The translations under genes and the position numbers were made by a program. Positions 34,866-46,854 of a stretch of 64,000 nt of DNA are shown here, piece after piece. Source of the stretch: Litoditis marina (lineage: Eukaryota > Nematoda > Chromadorea > Rhabditida > Rhabditidae); the NCBI GenBank assembly GCA_964036275.1, contig OZ038434.1:4672560-4736559 (forward strand), given 5' to 3'. The notes under the pieces are model-generated. The model ran no database searches. It was not told where the DNA came from and saw only the letters and a program-made list of their open reading frames with translations. Within the stretch, counting starts at the first letter, position 1. The number at the start of each line of letters is the position of its first letter.

Positions 34866-36588
34866 TCAGTTCACAATGACGTCGATGACCGATCTGGGGG
34901 TGCCCGAGAAGCTTCCGTCGGCATTCTTGTTGATCTGAAAATAAAAATTTATGACAGCCTGCAAAAAAGCAAAACTTCATTCTCGTTCCGACGCGAACTC
35001 TCAGACTAATTTGTGAGAAACATTAAAACAGGGTTTCTCGTGTTGCCGTTACAAATACAAAACTATAAAAACATTTATAATTGGAAATCTAGGCAAGAAG
35101 TGACATGTTTCTCAGTTATGCAAATTTCGCAAAATTGATAGAAAAATAATGAACTGGAAAAATAATATACCCACTCTTTCAAGTTCATCGTCTGAGTTGT
35201 ATCTTCCGGCGTCCGACTTGGCGATTTTCTCAATCACGAGGGTACCGTCAGCCTTCACGTGAGCAGATGTCTTGGGTTCAAGCACTTTTCCACTCTGAAC
35301 TCAAACTAACTTGAACATAGAACATATGTTCAGGAATTATCTCTATTTGACCTGATTAGTTTTGAGAATTACGAAAACACTTCAATATTGAACACGAAGT
35401 CAAATTGCATGAAACTTACTGCTCTTGAAATATCAGAAATTTAGCTTCAACTTGAAACTTCCCAATATTTTTTCAATGGAATTGATCACTCAGACTTGTC
35501 AATTGTTCAGGTGTCTACAAATCGTCGAAAATGCACGGAACGTATTGTAGGTGTCCTCGTGAAATTTATTAATTATCATTATTAATTATTATTATTAAAT
35601 CGACTAAGTTCATGACCCCTTGATTTGCATGACCTCTGACCTCAGTGACAAACTGTGCGCATCTGATGTTCTTCTCCGTGGGGTCACAGTGCTTGATGTA
35701 CTCCTTTTCCGTTTGACCATCTCGGGTTCGGATCCACGTCTTGATATTGCCTCCTAGGCTCAATTCAACCTTTTCTCCAACCTAAAAATTACAACGAACT
35801 CCGTCATAACAGACTCGAAACCTGTTTCTAATCCTGTACTTTTTGTGAAAAAAAATTTGTAGTGTTAGTATATTTATGGACTTTATTGTTCATTAACACG
35901 GCAACATATAGTATCTTTTCGTTGATAATAGTTCGCAATCAGAGAACATTTAACTAGTTTCAATTCTTGTCGACAAAATTTCTGACGATTGTTTGAGTCA
36001 CGCGTTAAAAAACCAGACAAATCACAAGTGGTTCTACCCTCTTCGCGATAATATCTAAATTGTTACATTCCACGTGAGCCGAAAAAACGTAACATGAAAC
36101 CATGTGATAGTCGATACTAAGAATAGAGCGTTTATAGTTACCAGTCTCAAATGACGCATGAAACTAAAAACTCGGCAGATGTCGAGGTTATCCATTATAT
36201 AGACATTCTTTCTATCAGCAGCGCTATGAGCACGACAGGTTAATAATAATAATAGACGATCTGTAACTATAGTCCACACCATTCCCACTGACAATTCGGC
36301 TGCGTGCCAGAGAATATATAGATTGTGTTTCGCTCTTCAGGGTTTTTCAACAAACTACGAATCTAGTTTAGCTAGTGTTCAGCTTAATGACAATAAGTTA
36401 ACTGATAAATCTTGGCACGACGCAAATGAGTCTCAGTGCGAATGGAGCAAACTATACATTAAGATCTACTGTGTTGACGACAACTCCAAGATACAAACTC
36501 TGACTCGGCTGCTCACCTTTGCTGGGTACATGGCCATTGCAGCAAATGCACACGATGCAACACAGAACAGAACACAGATTCGGAGCAT
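34866..36588 (-). CDS. Small secreted Ig-like family protein, copy 6
   Basis: Exons 36588-36517, 35781-35641, 35294-35175 and 34934-34866 encode 133 residues, all introns phase 0. The signal peptide is MLRICVLFCVASCAFA, followed by AMAMYPAK. Exon 2 has LGGNIKTWIRTR and HCDPTEKNIRC; exon 3 has DGTLVIEKIAKSDAGRYNSD; exon 4 is INKNADGSFSGTPRSVIDVI plus VN. The ATG follows ATTTGCAGA. The exon 3 donor is GTGGGT rather than GTAAG, chosen to keep the 120-bp exon. This is the outermost copy of the cluster; nothing of the family is seen further right. Confidence 0.83.
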
Positions 36589-36784
36589 TCTGCAAATAGA
36601 TTGATTTTGTGAATAAAGTTTGGATAAAAGTTAGTTAATGGAAACAATGTATCTAAAATGACATTCAATAAAAACTACAACATGTTTTTGTTCAAATTGG
36701 TTATTTAGAATTCTTCCACAATTGTAATTATGAAGTGCATTGATAAAACAATGTTGATGATTTTTATTTGTTGGTGTCCATCAC

Positions 36785-36835
36785 TTATAATGTTTTTGAA
36801 ACATGTTGACGTGGACAAATGTTTATAATGTTAAT
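36785..36835 (-). promoter_or_regulatory. Upstream element shared by secreted copies 4-6 (copy 6)
   Basis: CTTATAATGTTTTTGAAAC then ACGTGGACAAATGTTTATAA, about 200 bases upstream of the copy 6 ATG. Confidence 0.45.
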
Positions 36836-38759
36836 TCAAGTAGATTTTGATGGACTGAAGTTGTTATGAAAAACAGCTTTGATTTGAATGAAGAGATGTG
36901 TTTGCAAATTGATTTGATTCGAAAACTTATTTCACGAAACAGAAGCCAATTTCAGAAGAATTCACTATCTGCAGATTTGTTTTATTTTTCAAATAGTTTA
37001 CTAGGCAGTGATTGAACCGTGATTTATTCGTACTGAACAATCCTAACAAAATCAAAAACACAGAAGAACCGAACGATAATCGTCGTGCACTGTCCTACTT
37101 TCTGTAAATCGTCATTATATAGTGTACAAAAATGACTGCTCGTTAAATATTACATCACGACATTACTACTGGAAAGTTCTAAACTTCCCATTATGGTCAT
37201 TGACCAACATGACTACAAAGTACAACAGAACTACCAACTACTGGACAGTTCCAAACTTCCTATGATGTTTAGTGAACAACAGGATGGAACTGAAGTGAGA
37301 CTGGAGAATGACTAAAGTAGAAAACAGGTAGGTGTCAATCGGAGACAAATAACAGTGTAATAGCGGGGCAATTGGGTTGATGGATGACCGAAACACTGGT
37401 TGTTTCAGGCACTATTTCAGAAATGAATGTTTTTCATTCGAATCAAACATATTTGGTCACCAGGACTTTTGAATGTTATGGTTGAGATGATCAGAAAGCA
37501 TGTACACAAAATCTCTTCGGTCCTCATTCATGCAGATGTGAGTAAATTTCTCATCCTGCATGATCAAATAGTTGAGAAAAACAAGTTTTATTCTTCTGAA
37601 CACATCCTTTTTCTAGCTACAAGGACAGGGAGTTTAACGTGAAGTTATTGTTCAAAAGTTATGTTCTTCGTGAAGGATGAATTTAAAATCATTTGACCTG
37701 ATCTCCATCATTGACATTATGTGGGGAATAAACAGAGGTATAATGTTTGCACGGTTCTATATGCGTAGAAATCAATTGATCAACAACACACATCTACAGT
37801 AGCAGGGGCTGGATTTTTTCTATAACCATGAATCACTAGAAAAAATAATGGGAAAATATTACTACTGTTTAATCATGAGGATATATAGAACGTTTAGTTC
37901 GAACACAGTACAATTACTGTGCAGTGCAATATAATATGTTAGTCACATTACAAATAGAAGATAAAGAGAGTTTTCTTTGCTGAAAAAACAGACCACCTGG
38001 CCTCTCAATGATGTTCGGCGGCAAACACAAGTGATGCACTTGAAACCATACAAAGAAACGAATAGAAAATAGGGAACAAGACGTATGGTGCATGCCAAAC
38101 TCATGGGGTTGAATTTCAAGATGATTGCTTGGAGAGAAAAAATAGATGGGGAAAATATATTTTTCATCCCTACTGAAACTGTTACAGTATGAACGCGAAA
38201 TTTCCAGCCAGTTTTGATCACGTAAATAGAAGTCTCAGTAGGACAGCGGCACAGTAGGAATGTGAACTACGTGAGGCTTAAGGTTTCTCCCTCCCCGGTC
38301 TTCTTTCTTTGAACCACACCAATTTACTTTCTTCTGTACGTATGGTACCAACGATGGCGAGGGTACTAGTGCTAGAACATCTTTCTATTTTCATTCCATC
38401 CCGCGTCTCTTGTATTTCTAACTTGACTTGACGCACTATGTTTCAAGGAGATGATGCAACTTGGAAAAAATGTCGAAACGATCATAAATATTGTCTAAGG
38501 TTAAAAAAAGTATAACTAGTACAGAATTCCGATGGTTTCTTGCCGCAGCTCAATTTTGAGACACAGCATTTATTTTTTGCACGTTAGCTAGGAAAATTCA
38601 ACTAGCTGAGTTTTATTCCCAGTTTTGCATAGAATCACTCAATCAAGCATGTGCGTCATGTTTCGTACTGTAGCTAGTTCGGATGAGTTGTGAATCTGGA
38701 GCCATGAAAATGAAGAGAAACCGTCGAAACTTTAATACAATCAATCAGAAAACAAAAAA

Positions 38760-39000
38760 GGGGCCGAGTGGTCGACTGGTAGTGTGCGCGCTAGCACTCA
38801 AAACACCATGGTTCGATCCCACTCGGCGCGGTATCTTCATGGCGGACCGCATGAGCTGGTACTAACGCTCACCCATGCCTAGTTTCTCATCTACGGACCC
38901 TCCTCTCTACGGATACTTATGTGATCATTGTCTTGGTTGTATTAAAATGAATAAAGTGAAACACGGCTGAAATAGTTGCCGTAAAAGATTATTATTATTC
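38760..39000 (+). mobile_element. SINE, family B, full length with tRNA-like head
   Basis: The head GCCGAGTGGTCGACTGG to GGTTCGATCCC to ACTCGGC has A- and B-box-like words and a perfect 7-bp acceptor-like stem (GCCGAGT/ACTCGGC). The T arm is too short for a real tRNA. The body matches 11570-11760 and ends in GATTATTATT. Confidence 0.75.
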
Positions 39001-39154
39001 ACTACTCTAGAGTTTGATGTCCAGAGCTACCACTTTCGGTTTGATAGTAATTGCACATTCGAGAATAACTGTTCAACTCCCAGCTACGTGTAAACTCGAG
39101 TTGCAGCTGGAAACAAACAATTTGCTTGTAATGAAGTTGGATTTCCTCATATCG

Positions 39155-39177
39155 TGCGCAGCGCGGAGCGCTGCGCA
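39155..39177. repeat. Perfect GC hairpin, copy 1
   Basis: TGCGCAGCGC, loop GGA, GCGCTGCGCA: a perfect 10-bp stem. The 42-base block around it (39151-39192) is identical at 61698-61739. Confidence 0.9.
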
Positions 39178-39277
39178 GATTAGTTTTTGTTCAAAGGTCT
39201 GCAGACAATACAAAACAGATTATTACAATTTTCTTCAAAGTACGTCGACCATTTTCTTAGATTTTTGCATGAATTAC

Positions 39278-40289
39278 TGAAGGGCAACACGTCTACAAGA
39301 TACTAAGTTCACGTTCCAAGTAGAATTTATTCAGAGGAGTTAGAGGGCCCAACGTCTCGCAAAAATGGCTTCCGTGCGGGGCGGCGGCGGCGGCGGCGGC
39401 TGCGGCGCCGGCGACAAAAGTGTCCGCCTCCTCAAATTTCGGCATAGTTTCGCACAAAATTAACTCATTCAAAAAATACTTACATTTTTGAAAAGCTCTA
39501 AAAAAGTTGAGGTATACGTATTTTTCAGGTATGTCTGAAATTTGAATATTACGTGTGAGAGAGCCAAAAATGGTCTCGCAAAAAATCATGGATAGACCGG
39601 TTTCGTGAAAATAAAAATGAAAGAACAGTTTAACGTGTAGTAGGAAGACGTTTTCCAATGACGAACTCATGACAGGCGGGTACAGCTTGGTTTTCACTCC
39701 TATTCACATGTCTCATTGGCGGATTGGATAAACGCTCTATTCACGCACGGCGAACGAAGGTTCGATTCCTGCCTGGAGTCTAGAGTGGAGAATTTGCTAT
39801 CACTTGAACGAGGTTACAACTACACCAAACGTTCTGCACTACGGCACGGTTCAAAACTCCAATAGAAAAATATAACTTTCCTTGTTTAGCTTATTGTTCA
39901 AAAATATTATTTTTTATCAAAAATGACCGTTACTTCGTAACCATAGAAAAAGAGTTCAATTAGTATAAAAAACGAGTGTAAAGAAAGTAAAGAATAGTTT
40001 TGGATAAATATGTACAAGAAATTTAAAAGAAGTCCAATAAAAATATTTTGAGGAAAATGCTAATCTCGCTTCTCTTGAAAACAACGGAGTATAAGCTAGA
40101 TTATTGTGAGTCGCAGTCAGAAGTTTTCTTCCGACAACCAAAAACTCGGTATCCTTTTTTTGAAATTCTAAACCGAGCGAGATTAGAGTTTTCCTCAAAT
40201 TATTTTTATTGGACTTCTTTTATATTTCTTGTACATATTTATCCAAAACTAATCTTTACTTTCTTTACACTCGTTTTTTATACTAATAC
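39278..40289. mobile_element. Foldback element with tRNA-like segment, copy 1
   Basis: About 1 kb, related to 62939-63914. Order: a GGCGGC trinucleotide run (39379-39405); a tRNA-like stretch at about 39715-39780 (TGGCGGATTGG and GGTTCGATTCC); then two ~112-bp nearly identical inverted arms (39959-40071 and 40176-40288) beginning TAGTATAAAAAACGAGTG. The arms give mirrored open frames on both strands that are not genes. Confidence 0.7.
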
Positions 40290-41702
40290 CCAGATACAGT
40301 TCTATACCTTCACTTGTTTGTGGTTTAATTGTTTTACTAGTTCTCATGTGAATTTATGACTATTTTTATAAAAACTAAAATGGAGTAATTTCAAACTTTC
40401 TAGCGCTAACCAGTAAACAAAATGCCCTTGATCTGTGTTGTACCCACATACGACACATACACACACAAACTTACATACATACCAGTGAGCATGTGTGTGG
40501 GTAGACAGTGAAACCAGGAAAATACCTCTATAGTATCTTTGGTACAGATTGTACTTCTACTGAGTTTTTGATCTCGTGACCGTATTAAATTTTCCACTTC
40601 TTGAGCTTCTAGATATAGGTTGCAACGAAGTGTTGGCAGTTAACTGGTGATTAAGATAATTGCATCGCTGCCACCTAAAATTAAGTAACTCAGCTCGTTA
40701 CATTCATTCGCGTTTAAGGTACTGTCTCGCTAAAATCTCATTGAAAAGTTCATTCTAAATTCACTCCAATCGATGAAAAAAGTCAGACAACTGACTAGAT
40801 GTTTTAAGAATTCGACAGCTTTTCCAACTTTATGTTTGGTGAAGTGCATCGAGTGGTGAACGGTTTGACAAATGCCAAAGATAGCTGATAGATATGACAC
40901 ACTCCGTCAATGTAGAAATCATTACAAACCATTGTACTCACTGGCTGTGGATTATTTTAATCATTTCTGTTTTTATTGTTTTAAATTATTCAGGTATCAG
41001 CTGAAAACCAGAAAATGGCCAACTTGCCGGGCGAAACCCGAGGGACTGACGTTGTGAGTTACACATACTTTTCGATGTCCGTCTTTCTTTTAGCACATTT
41101 CTTTTTCTTCTTCCTTTCCGATTTTTTGCCTCCGTCTACGATCACGTCTCCGGTTTTCAAATGGTTTTTATCGGGTTCGTTCGGTGTCTCAATAATGTTT
41201 TTAATACTTTAAACCAAGGGGTTTTATAAATCGCCTTTTCTCATTCTCGAATTGGCGATTAACACTTCACTTTGCGGAGTTCTATGGGTCCCAGCCACTC
41301 CAACCAGTCTATTTGTGTTTAAAATACACTCAACTTTGTTCTTTCGAACTTTCCCGTAGTTGTACTGGAAGGAGCCTTACTCGACTCAAAAGACACCCAC
41401 CTTTCGACTTATTTTTCCAAAAATTAGTATATATCAGTGTAATGTCTATTTCAGTGTTAATGTTAATTTAAATGACGGTCAGTAGAGAGTCATAATGAAG
41501 TTCAGGCGGGCTGCACCATCTTTCCCAATGGAACCAACACTTGTTATGACGCCGAACCAGTGAATATTGGTCACATTCCAATATCTACTCTGGTGGAAAT
41601 ACCTCTACAGGCTCTTATCATCATCTTCAATACGACACTAGTTGTCATCCTTTTGCGCAAGAGAAAGGAATTGAATGTGAGTGTTTCACGTTGACCCCCT
41701 TA

Positions 41703-41880
41703 TAGTGGGTGCCTAACTTATAAATTTCTGTCTCTCGCCGAAATCGAACCTGCGATCGAAGTTTTTTGTAGCAGGGCGCTAACCACTGCGCTAGTAGCGG
41801 ACACAACCGGAAAGCTTTGAAAACGAAGACATATGTGTGTACACAGCGGATTGCTGTTCCTATAGAGTGTGTTTCGTATC
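41703..41880 (-). mobile_element. tRNA-derived SINE, family A, copy 3
   Basis: On the minus strand, TAGCGCAGTGGTTAGCGCC and GGTTCGATTTCGGCGAGAG, with the same tail as 10920-11110. It lies in chemoreceptor intron 2. Confidence 0.65.
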
Positions 41881-42038
41881 TGTGTGTTTAGTATTTAGTA
41901 ATGTGCTAGTGTACTTCGAACACTAACAATTTCTTGAAACTGAAAAATAGAAGATAGATAAGAAACATTTTTGTTTGACAGTTCTACAAGACATTCTATT
42001 CTAGACGCCATTCTTCCATTTTGTTCTATATCTGTCAA

Positions 42039-44710
42039 CAAGGAAGGTACCCCGGGCTACGCCCGGGTCCCTCCCTTGATGAGTCTAGGTCGGTGGTTGC
42101 GTCGAGAAGTTTTTTATTTTCTTTTTTTTTTCGTTATTGCAAAGTCCTCGAACGCGGTAGTTCTCCTTGACATAGAGCGCGGGAGTTCTCCTTGACATAG
42201 AGCGCGGGAGTTCTCCTTAACATAGAGCGCGGGAGTTCTCCTTGACATAGAGCGCGGGAGTTCTCCTTGACATAGAGCGCGGGAGTTCTCCTTGACATAG
42301 AGCGCGGGAGTTCTCCTTGACATAGAGCGCGGGAGTTCTCCTTGACATAGAGCGCGGGAGTTCTCCTTGACATAGAGCGCGGGAGTTCTCCTTGACATAG
42401 AGCGCGGGAGTTCTCCTTGACATAGAGCGCGGGAGTTCTCCTTAACATAGAGCGCGGGAGTTCTCCTTAACATAGAGCGCGGGAGTTCTCCTTAACATAG
42501 AGCGCGGGAGTTCTCCTTAACATAGAGCGCGGGAGTTCTCCTTAACATAGAGCGCGGGAGTTCTCCTTAACATAGAGCGCGGGAGTTCTGCTTAACATAG
42601 AGCGCCGGAGTTCTCCTTAACATAGAGCGCGGGAGTTCTCCTTAACATAGAGCGCGGTAGTTCTCCTTAACAGAGAGCGCGGGAGTTCTCCTTAACACAG
42701 GGCGCGGTAGTTCTTCTTAACACAGAGCGTGGGAGTTCTTCTTAACACAGAGCGCGGGAGTTCTTCTTAACACAGAGCGCGGGAGTTCTTCTTAACACAG
42801 AGCGCGGTAGTTCTCCTTAACATAGAGCGCGGAATAGTTCTCCTTAACATAGAGCGCGGAATAGTTCTCCTTAACATAGAGCGCGGGAGTTCTCCTTAAC
42901 ATAGAGCGCGGTAGTTCTCCTTAACATAGAGCGCGGTAGTTCTCCTTAACATAGAGCGCGGTAGTTCTCCTTAACATAGAGCGCGGGAGTTCTCCTTAAC
43001 ATAGAGCGCGGTAGTTCTCCTTAACATAGAGCGCGGTAGTTCTCCTTAACATAGAGCGCGGTAGTTCTCCTTAACATAGAGCGCGGGAGTTCTCCTTAAC
43101 ATAGAGCGCGGGAGTTCTCCTTAACATAGAGGGCGGTAGTTCTCCTTAACATAGAGCGCGGTAGTTCTCCTTAACATAGAGCGCGGTAGTTCTCCTTAAC
43201 ATAGAGCGCGGTAGTTCTCCTTAACATAGAGCGCGGTAGTTCTCCTTAACATAGAGCGCGGTAGTTCTCCTTAACATAGAGCGCGGGAATTCTCCTGAAC
43301 ATAGAGCGCGGGAGTTCTCCTTAACATAGAGCGCGGGAGTTCTCCTTAACATAGAGCGCGGAATAGTTCTCCTTAACATAGAGCGCGGGAGTTCTCCTTA
43401 ACATAGAGCGCGGTAGTTCTCCTTAACATAGAGCGCGGGAGTTCTCCTGAACATAGAGCGCGGGAGTTCTCCTTAACACAGAGCGCGGGAGTTCTTCTTA
43501 CCACAGAGCGCGGGAGTTCTCCTTAACATAGAGCGCGGGAGTTCTCCTTAACATAGAGCGCGGTAGTTCTCCTTAACATAGAGCGCGGTAGTTCTCCTTA
43601 ACATAGAGCGCGGGAGTTCTCCTGAACATAGAGCGCGGGAGTTCTCCTTAACATAGAGCGCGGGAGTTCTCCTTAACATAGAGCGCGGAATAGTTCTCCT
43701 TAACATAGAGCACGGTAGTTCTCCTTAACATAGAGCGCGGTAGTTCTCCTTAACATAGAGCGCGGGAGTTCTTCTTAACACAGAGCGCGGGAGTTCTTCT
43801 TAACACAGAGCGCGGGAGTTCTTCTTAACACAGAGCGCGGGAGTTCTTCTTAACACAGAGCGCGGTAGTTCTCCTTAACATAGAGCGCGGAATTGTTCTC
43901 CTTAACATAGAGCGCGGAATAGTTCTCCTTAACATAGAGCGCGGAATAGTTCTCCTTAACATAGAGCGCGGAATAGTTCTCCTTAACATAGAGCGCGGGA
44001 GTTCTCCTTAACATAGAGCGCGGGAGTTCTCCTTAACATAGAGCGCGGGAGTTCTCCTTAACATAGAGCGCGGGAGTTCTTCTTAACACAGAGCGCGGGA
44101 GTTCTTCTTAACACAGAGCGCGGGAGTTCTTCTTAACACAGAGCGCGGGAGTTCTTCTTAACACAGAGCGCGGGAGTTCTTCTTAACATAGAGCGCGGAA
44201 TAGTTCTCCTTAACATAGAGCGCGGAATAGTTCTCCTTAACATAGAGCGCGGGAGTTCTCCTTAACATAGAGCGCGGGAGTTCTCCTTAACATAGAGCGC
44301 GGGAGTTCTCCTTAACATAGAGCGCGGGAGTTCTCCTTAACATAGAGCGCGGGAGTTCTCCTTAACATAGAGCGCGGAATAGTTCTCCTTAACATAGAGC
44401 GCGGGAGTTCTCCTTAACATAGAGCGCGGGAGTTCTCCTTAACATAGAGCGCGGGAGTTCTCCTTAACATAGAGCGCGGGAGTTCTCCTTAACATAGAGC
44501 GCGGGAGTTCTCATCATAAATGTTTCCAGCAGCAGCCGGTTTCAAAAAAACCAAAATGAAAACAGAAAAACACGTACTTTTCACGTGTTCTCCTCACAAA
44601 ACCAACTACAAAGTGCACCATTTATTCTCCATTTCTCGACCAAAACGCAATTGCCTCAGACTCACAGACAGACAGACAGACAGACCAAGCAACGGTTTTA
44701 TATTAGTAGA
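42039..44710 (-). mobile_element. Helitron-like unit F (outermost, 3' end of concatemer)
   Basis: 2,672 bp. 5' end TCTACTAATATAAAAC at 44710; 3' hairpin at 42041-42078. Nearly all of the unit is one minisatellite array (42157-44515). Its 3' hairpin sequence (CCCGGGC type) differs from that of the other units (GGCGGC type). Confidence 0.75.
42157..44515. repeat. 25-bp minisatellite array in unit F
   Basis: About 90 copies of a 25-bp monomer, GGGAGTTCTCC TTAACATAGAGCGC with variants. The first dozen or so copies mostly read CTTGACATAG, later ones CTTAACATAG. A 27-bp variant (GGAATAGTTC) and a CTTCTTAACACAG variant occur in clustered blocks. Open frames of 68-119 codons (LCQGELPRSMS repeats) are by-products of the monomer. 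Confidence 0.97.
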
Positions 44711-44869
44711 CAAGGAAGGTCGCCGGCGGCTAAAGCCGCCTCCGCCTCCCTTGTTTTTATTCCGGGCTGGCGAGCTCTTATAGGAGTATTTGTTTAAGCT
44801 CCATTTGCGGAACTCACGTTTGTCTCAACCATTTCAATCACGTTTTTATCAACAGGAGGCGCAATGATA

Positions 44870-45740
44870 TCTACTACATAGAGCGGGACATCTCACTCTA
44901 ATATAAGGCGCAACATCTCAGCCTAACATAGAGCGCGACCTTTCTCCTTAACATAGAGCGCGGAAGTTTTCTCTAACGTAGATCGCGAAAGCTCTCTTTA
45001 ACATAGACGGCAAGATCTAGAGAGCGAGACCTTTCCCCACCATAGAGGGGACCTTTCCCTAACATAGAGCGCGAGACCTCTCCTTAACATAGAGCGCGGG
45101 AGCTTTCCCTAACATAGGGCGCGCGAGTTCTCTTCAACCACAGACAGGTCTTTCCCTAACATAGAGCGCGGGAGTTCTCCCTGACATAAGGCGCGAGAGC
45201 TCTCGCTAACATAGAGCGCGGAAGTTTTCCCTAACGTAGAGCGCGGAAGTTCTCTTTAACATAGACGGCGAGACCTCTCCCTAACATAGAGCGCGAGACC
45301 TCTCCCTAACATAGAGCGCGGGAGCTTCCCCTAACATAGGGCGCGAGAGTTCTCGCTAACATAGAGCGCGAGTCCTCTCCCTAACATAGAGCGCGGGGGA
45401 TTTCCCTAACATAGGGCGCGAGAGTTCTATTCAACCCTAGACAGGTTTTTTCCTAACGTAGAGCGCGGGAGCTCTCTTTAACATAGAGCGCGGAAGTTTT
45501 CCCTAACGTAGAGCGCGGAAGTTCTCTTTAACATAGACGGCGAGACCTCTCCCTAACATAGGGCGCGGGAGTTCTCTTTAACATAGAGCGCGGAAGTTTT
45601 CCCTAACGTAGAGCGCGGAAGTTCTCTTTAACATAGACGGCGAGACCTCTCCCTAACATAGAGCGCGAGACCTCTCCCTAACATAGAGCGCGAAAGCTCT
45701 CCCCAACATAGGGCGCGGGAGTTCTCTTCGACATAAGGCG
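44870..45740. repeat. CATAGAGCGCG minisatellite, unit E
   Basis: Degenerate 20-25-bp monomers (CTCTCCCTAACATAGAGCGCG, TTCTCTTTAACATAGACGGCG and variants). Confidence 0.92.
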
Positions 45741-46248
45741 CGGGAGCGGCAGCAGCTCCAGTCCAGGGCGGGCATCCTCGGGGCGAACAGAGCGTTCGAA
45801 TGGCTCTCATCTCATCCCGCCGCGCTTTTATACCCATTAGCTTACCCTGTTGAGTCATTCCTGTTAACCGTGACGGCCTGAAACTCGTCTACTCAGGTTG
45901 AGATGCACTTGCTATTGCGAAAATGGGAACAGTGGGGATTCACATACACAGCAAAAATTAAATGGTTCTGGTTCTCACCTTTGGTTCACATGTACAGCTA
46001 CAAAAGGTGCAGTGGGTGTGGGGCTCACATAGACAATGGAAATGGAAACAGTAGGGCTTACATAGACAGTAGAACCTCCTTTTCTCTCTAGCTCTTCCTC
46101 TCTTTCTCTCTACTTCATCTCTCCCTGTCTTACGCGCTAGTGAAAATGGGAACAGTGGGGTTTACATAGACAATGGAAATGAGAACATTGGGACTCACAT
46201 AGACTGTGAAAAGGGGAACAGTAGGGCTTACACAGACAGTAGAACCTT

Positions 46249-46249
<1 letters not shown>

Positions 46250-46291
<42 letters not shown>

Positions 46292-46300
46292 CTCTCTTAC
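46250..46300. repeat. CT microsatellite, unit E
   Basis: (CT)n tract; the orthologous tract in unit D is at 49205-49245. Confidence 0.9.
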
Positions 46301-46854
46301 TCTCTTCTGTATATGTTTTCTAAAGAAAATACACAGCCAGAAAAGAGAAAGGGAGAGAATTTACAAATTGATCGTCGAAAAAAGTTATAAGCATTAATGA
46401 GAAAATGAATAGAACATGAACTATCACCTTTTTTTCTATATTTCAGCCTTTATATAGCAATAAATACAACTATTCAACATACCTATAGCCGAAAATCTAG
46501 AGCACTACCGCCGATGCATCAATCGAGAATGGAAATGAAAGCCGAGAAAACACGTACCGCTCACGCGCTTTTTCCCAAACCAACTACAAAGTACAACTTT
46601 CGCTCCATTTTCGACCAAAAGTGCTTGCCTCACCCCAAAATCAGACAGACTGACACACACACCAAATAAGCGCTTTATAATAGAGGACAAGGAAGGTCGC
46701 CGGCGGCTAAAGCCGCCTTCGCCTCCCTTGTTTTCATTCCGTGCTGGCGAGCTTTTATAGGAGTATTTGTTTAAGCTCCATTTGCGGAACTCACGTTTTT
46801 CTCAACCATTTCAATCACGTTTTTATCAACATGAGGCGCAATGATTTCTACTAC

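Larger units (their letters stand above)
36589..41014. other. Gene-poor region with SINEs and a foldback element
   Basis: About 4.4 kb without a supported exon chain. It contains the copy 6 upstream element (36785-36835), a full-length family B SINE (38760-39000), a 23-base GC hairpin (39155-39177) and a foldback element (39278-40289). Frames of 60-134 codons here overlap these repeats or are unsupported. Confidence 0.45.
44711..46687 (-). mobile_element. Helitron-like unit E
   Basis: 1,977 bp. 5' end TCCTCTATTATAAAGCGC at 46687; 3' hairpin 44711-44752 (GGCGGC TTTA GCCGCC). It contains a minisatellite (44870-45740), then a module with GGCGGGCATCCTCGGGGCG and a CT microsatellite (46250-46300), then the 5' leader (46440-46687). 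It serves as the reference for unit D. Confidence 0.75.

Noticed and set aside
38762..38826. tRNA gene
   Set aside because: There is a perfect acceptor-like stem and a B box, but the T arm is too short and the cloverleaf fails. The body matches another repeat copy, so it is a SINE.
39703..39780. tRNA gene
   Set aside because: A- and B-box-like words are present but no clean cloverleaf, and a related segment sits in the same place in the second foldback copy.
39956..40359. 80- and 103-codon frames on opposite strands with nearly the same peptide
   Set aside because: They are mirror translations of the two arms of the foldback element.
42114..42473. 119- and 104-residue minus-strand frames with repeated LCQGELPRSMS units
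   Set aside because: They are translations of the 25-bp minisatellite. Three overlapping frames are all open because the monomer lacks stops, and there are no start or splice signals.
42157..44515. CRISPR-like array
   Set aside because: Repeats are contiguous 25-27-bp monomers without unique spacers, in a eukaryotic genome; this is a minisatellite.
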